From NCBI RefSeq assembly GCF_001424305.1, contig NZ_LMPD01000001.1:558001-622000 (forward strand): 64,000 nt of DNA, in the 5' to 3' direction. Origin of the DNA: Pedobacter sp. Leaf176. Lineage in GTDB: Bacteria > Bacteroidota > Bacteroidia > Sphingobacteriales > Sphingobacteriaceae. The notes beneath the pieces are model-generated. The model was not told the DNA's origin. It ran no database searches and was given only the letters and a program-made list of their open reading frames with translations. Numbering within the stretch: the first letter of the stretch is position 1; every line of letters begins with the position of its first letter. The position numbers and the translations under genes were made by a program. This document shows positions 63,707-64,000 of the stretch, in pieces.

Positions 63707-64000
63707 ATGGAACATATCAAAGTTATTGGCATATCGGTCGAAACTACCAATCAGAACAATCAGGCTGCAACAGATTTGGGTAAGCTCTGGAATCAGTTCT
63801 TTGCTGAAGCAATCGCTGATAAAATCCCGGATAAAGAGAGTGATGCCATTTATGCCGTTTATACCGATTACGAAAGTGATTACACAGGTAAGTATACGAC
63901 CATTATAGGACACTTGGTAAGCACGCTAAATAACCTTCCTGAGGGTTTGGTTGGCCGGGAAATTAAAAATGAAAAGCTTTTTAAATATGTTGCTAAAGGA
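63707..64000 (+). CDS. Effector-binding (GyrI-like) domain protein, 3' part missing
   Basis: The frame opens at ATG 63707 and runs off the right edge after 98 codons. The sequence HIKVIGISVETTNQNNQAA, then LWNQFFAEAIADKIP and DAIYAVYTDYESDYTGKYT follows the GyrI-like/AraC effector-binding fold, usually a small-molecule-binding domain. There is no DNA-binding part at the N-terminus, so it may be a stand-alone effector-binding protein. It is divergent from the 589-aa gene. Confidence 0.78.
   Translation, partial: MEHIKVIGISVETTNQNNQAATDLGKLWNQFFAEAIADKIPDKESDAIYAVYTDYESDYTGKYTTIIGHLVSTLNNLPEGLVGREIKNEKLFKYVAKG

Overview
The window looks like a chromosomal segment of a Bacteroidota bacterium of the family Sphingobacteriaceae, probably Pedobacter or a close relative. 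The pointers are Bacteroidota-type promoters (TTTG, about 20 bp, TAnnTTTG), few Shine-Dalgarno sequences, a fused ccoN-ccoO cbb3 oxidase gene, the gene order rnc-fabF-acpP-IPExxxVDY-pyk, many secreted glycoside hydrolases and CarboxypepD_reg-like proteins. This is inferred from gene content and order, not from a database search.

Layout. (1) 1-13.3 kb: a secreted degradation locus with a DPP-IV-type peptidase, a LamG-GH127/146 beta-L-arabinofuranosidase-like enzyme, a retaining-type GH97, a five-part GH43 protein and a HEWSH zincin-like protein. No susC/susD is present. (2) 13.5-16.3 kb: aminopeptidase P, then about 950 bp of intergenic repeats. (3) 16.3-20.9 kb: an accessory-looking stretch with a small anchored protein, an orphan ribosomal protein bS6 gene, a small membrane protein and a KAP-family P-loop NTPase. 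(4) 21.0-21.5 kb: a twice-repeated tRNA-fMet/tRNA-Glu unit. (5) 21.6-30.9 kb: housekeeping genes (era, a TlpA-like thioredoxin, der, two GNATs, an SDR, a C-terminal processing peptidase, murQ, a Bax-inhibitor-1-like protein) with a MITE-like element and a DUF4160 relic. (6) 30.9-36.8 kb: a SAM-I riboswitch, metH and metF. (7) 36.9-43.7 kb: small secreted proteins, rnc, fabF, acpP, an IPExxxVDY protein, pyk and tRNA-Ser. (8) 43.9-48.8 kb: two related AraC regulators with SDR and aldo/keto reductase genes. (9) 49.0-63.5 kb: one large minus-strand respiratory block. It reads, in transcription order, a 589-aa protein, a FixL-like PAS kinase, a receiver-CRP/FNR fusion regulator, then a 10-gene cbb3 oxidase operon (2-hydroxyacid-dehydrogenase-like protein, hemN, ccoI, ccoS, ccoNO, ccoQ, ccoP, ccoG, ccoH, tauE/safE-like). 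(10) Right edge: a partial effector-binding-domain protein.

The most striking observation is in metH. A 486-bp segment coding a DUF559 (Vsr-like nuclease) domain, bounded by imperfect inverted repeats, sits in frame inside the activation domain, so MetH carries about 162 extra residues. The same operon also holds a frameshifted four-helix-bundle (23S rRNA IVS-type) gene between inverted repeats just after metH, and a similar but empty inverted repeat just before it. The methionine operon has thus apparently been hit three times by small inverted-repeat elements.

The second coherent system is an oxygen-response circuit. The PAS domain of the kinase keeps the FixL haem-ligand region (HIIGIGR). 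Its neighbour joins a FixJ-like receiver to an FNR-type DNA-binding domain with the E-xx-SR recognition residues. A near-consensus FNR box lies upstream of the cbb3 operon.
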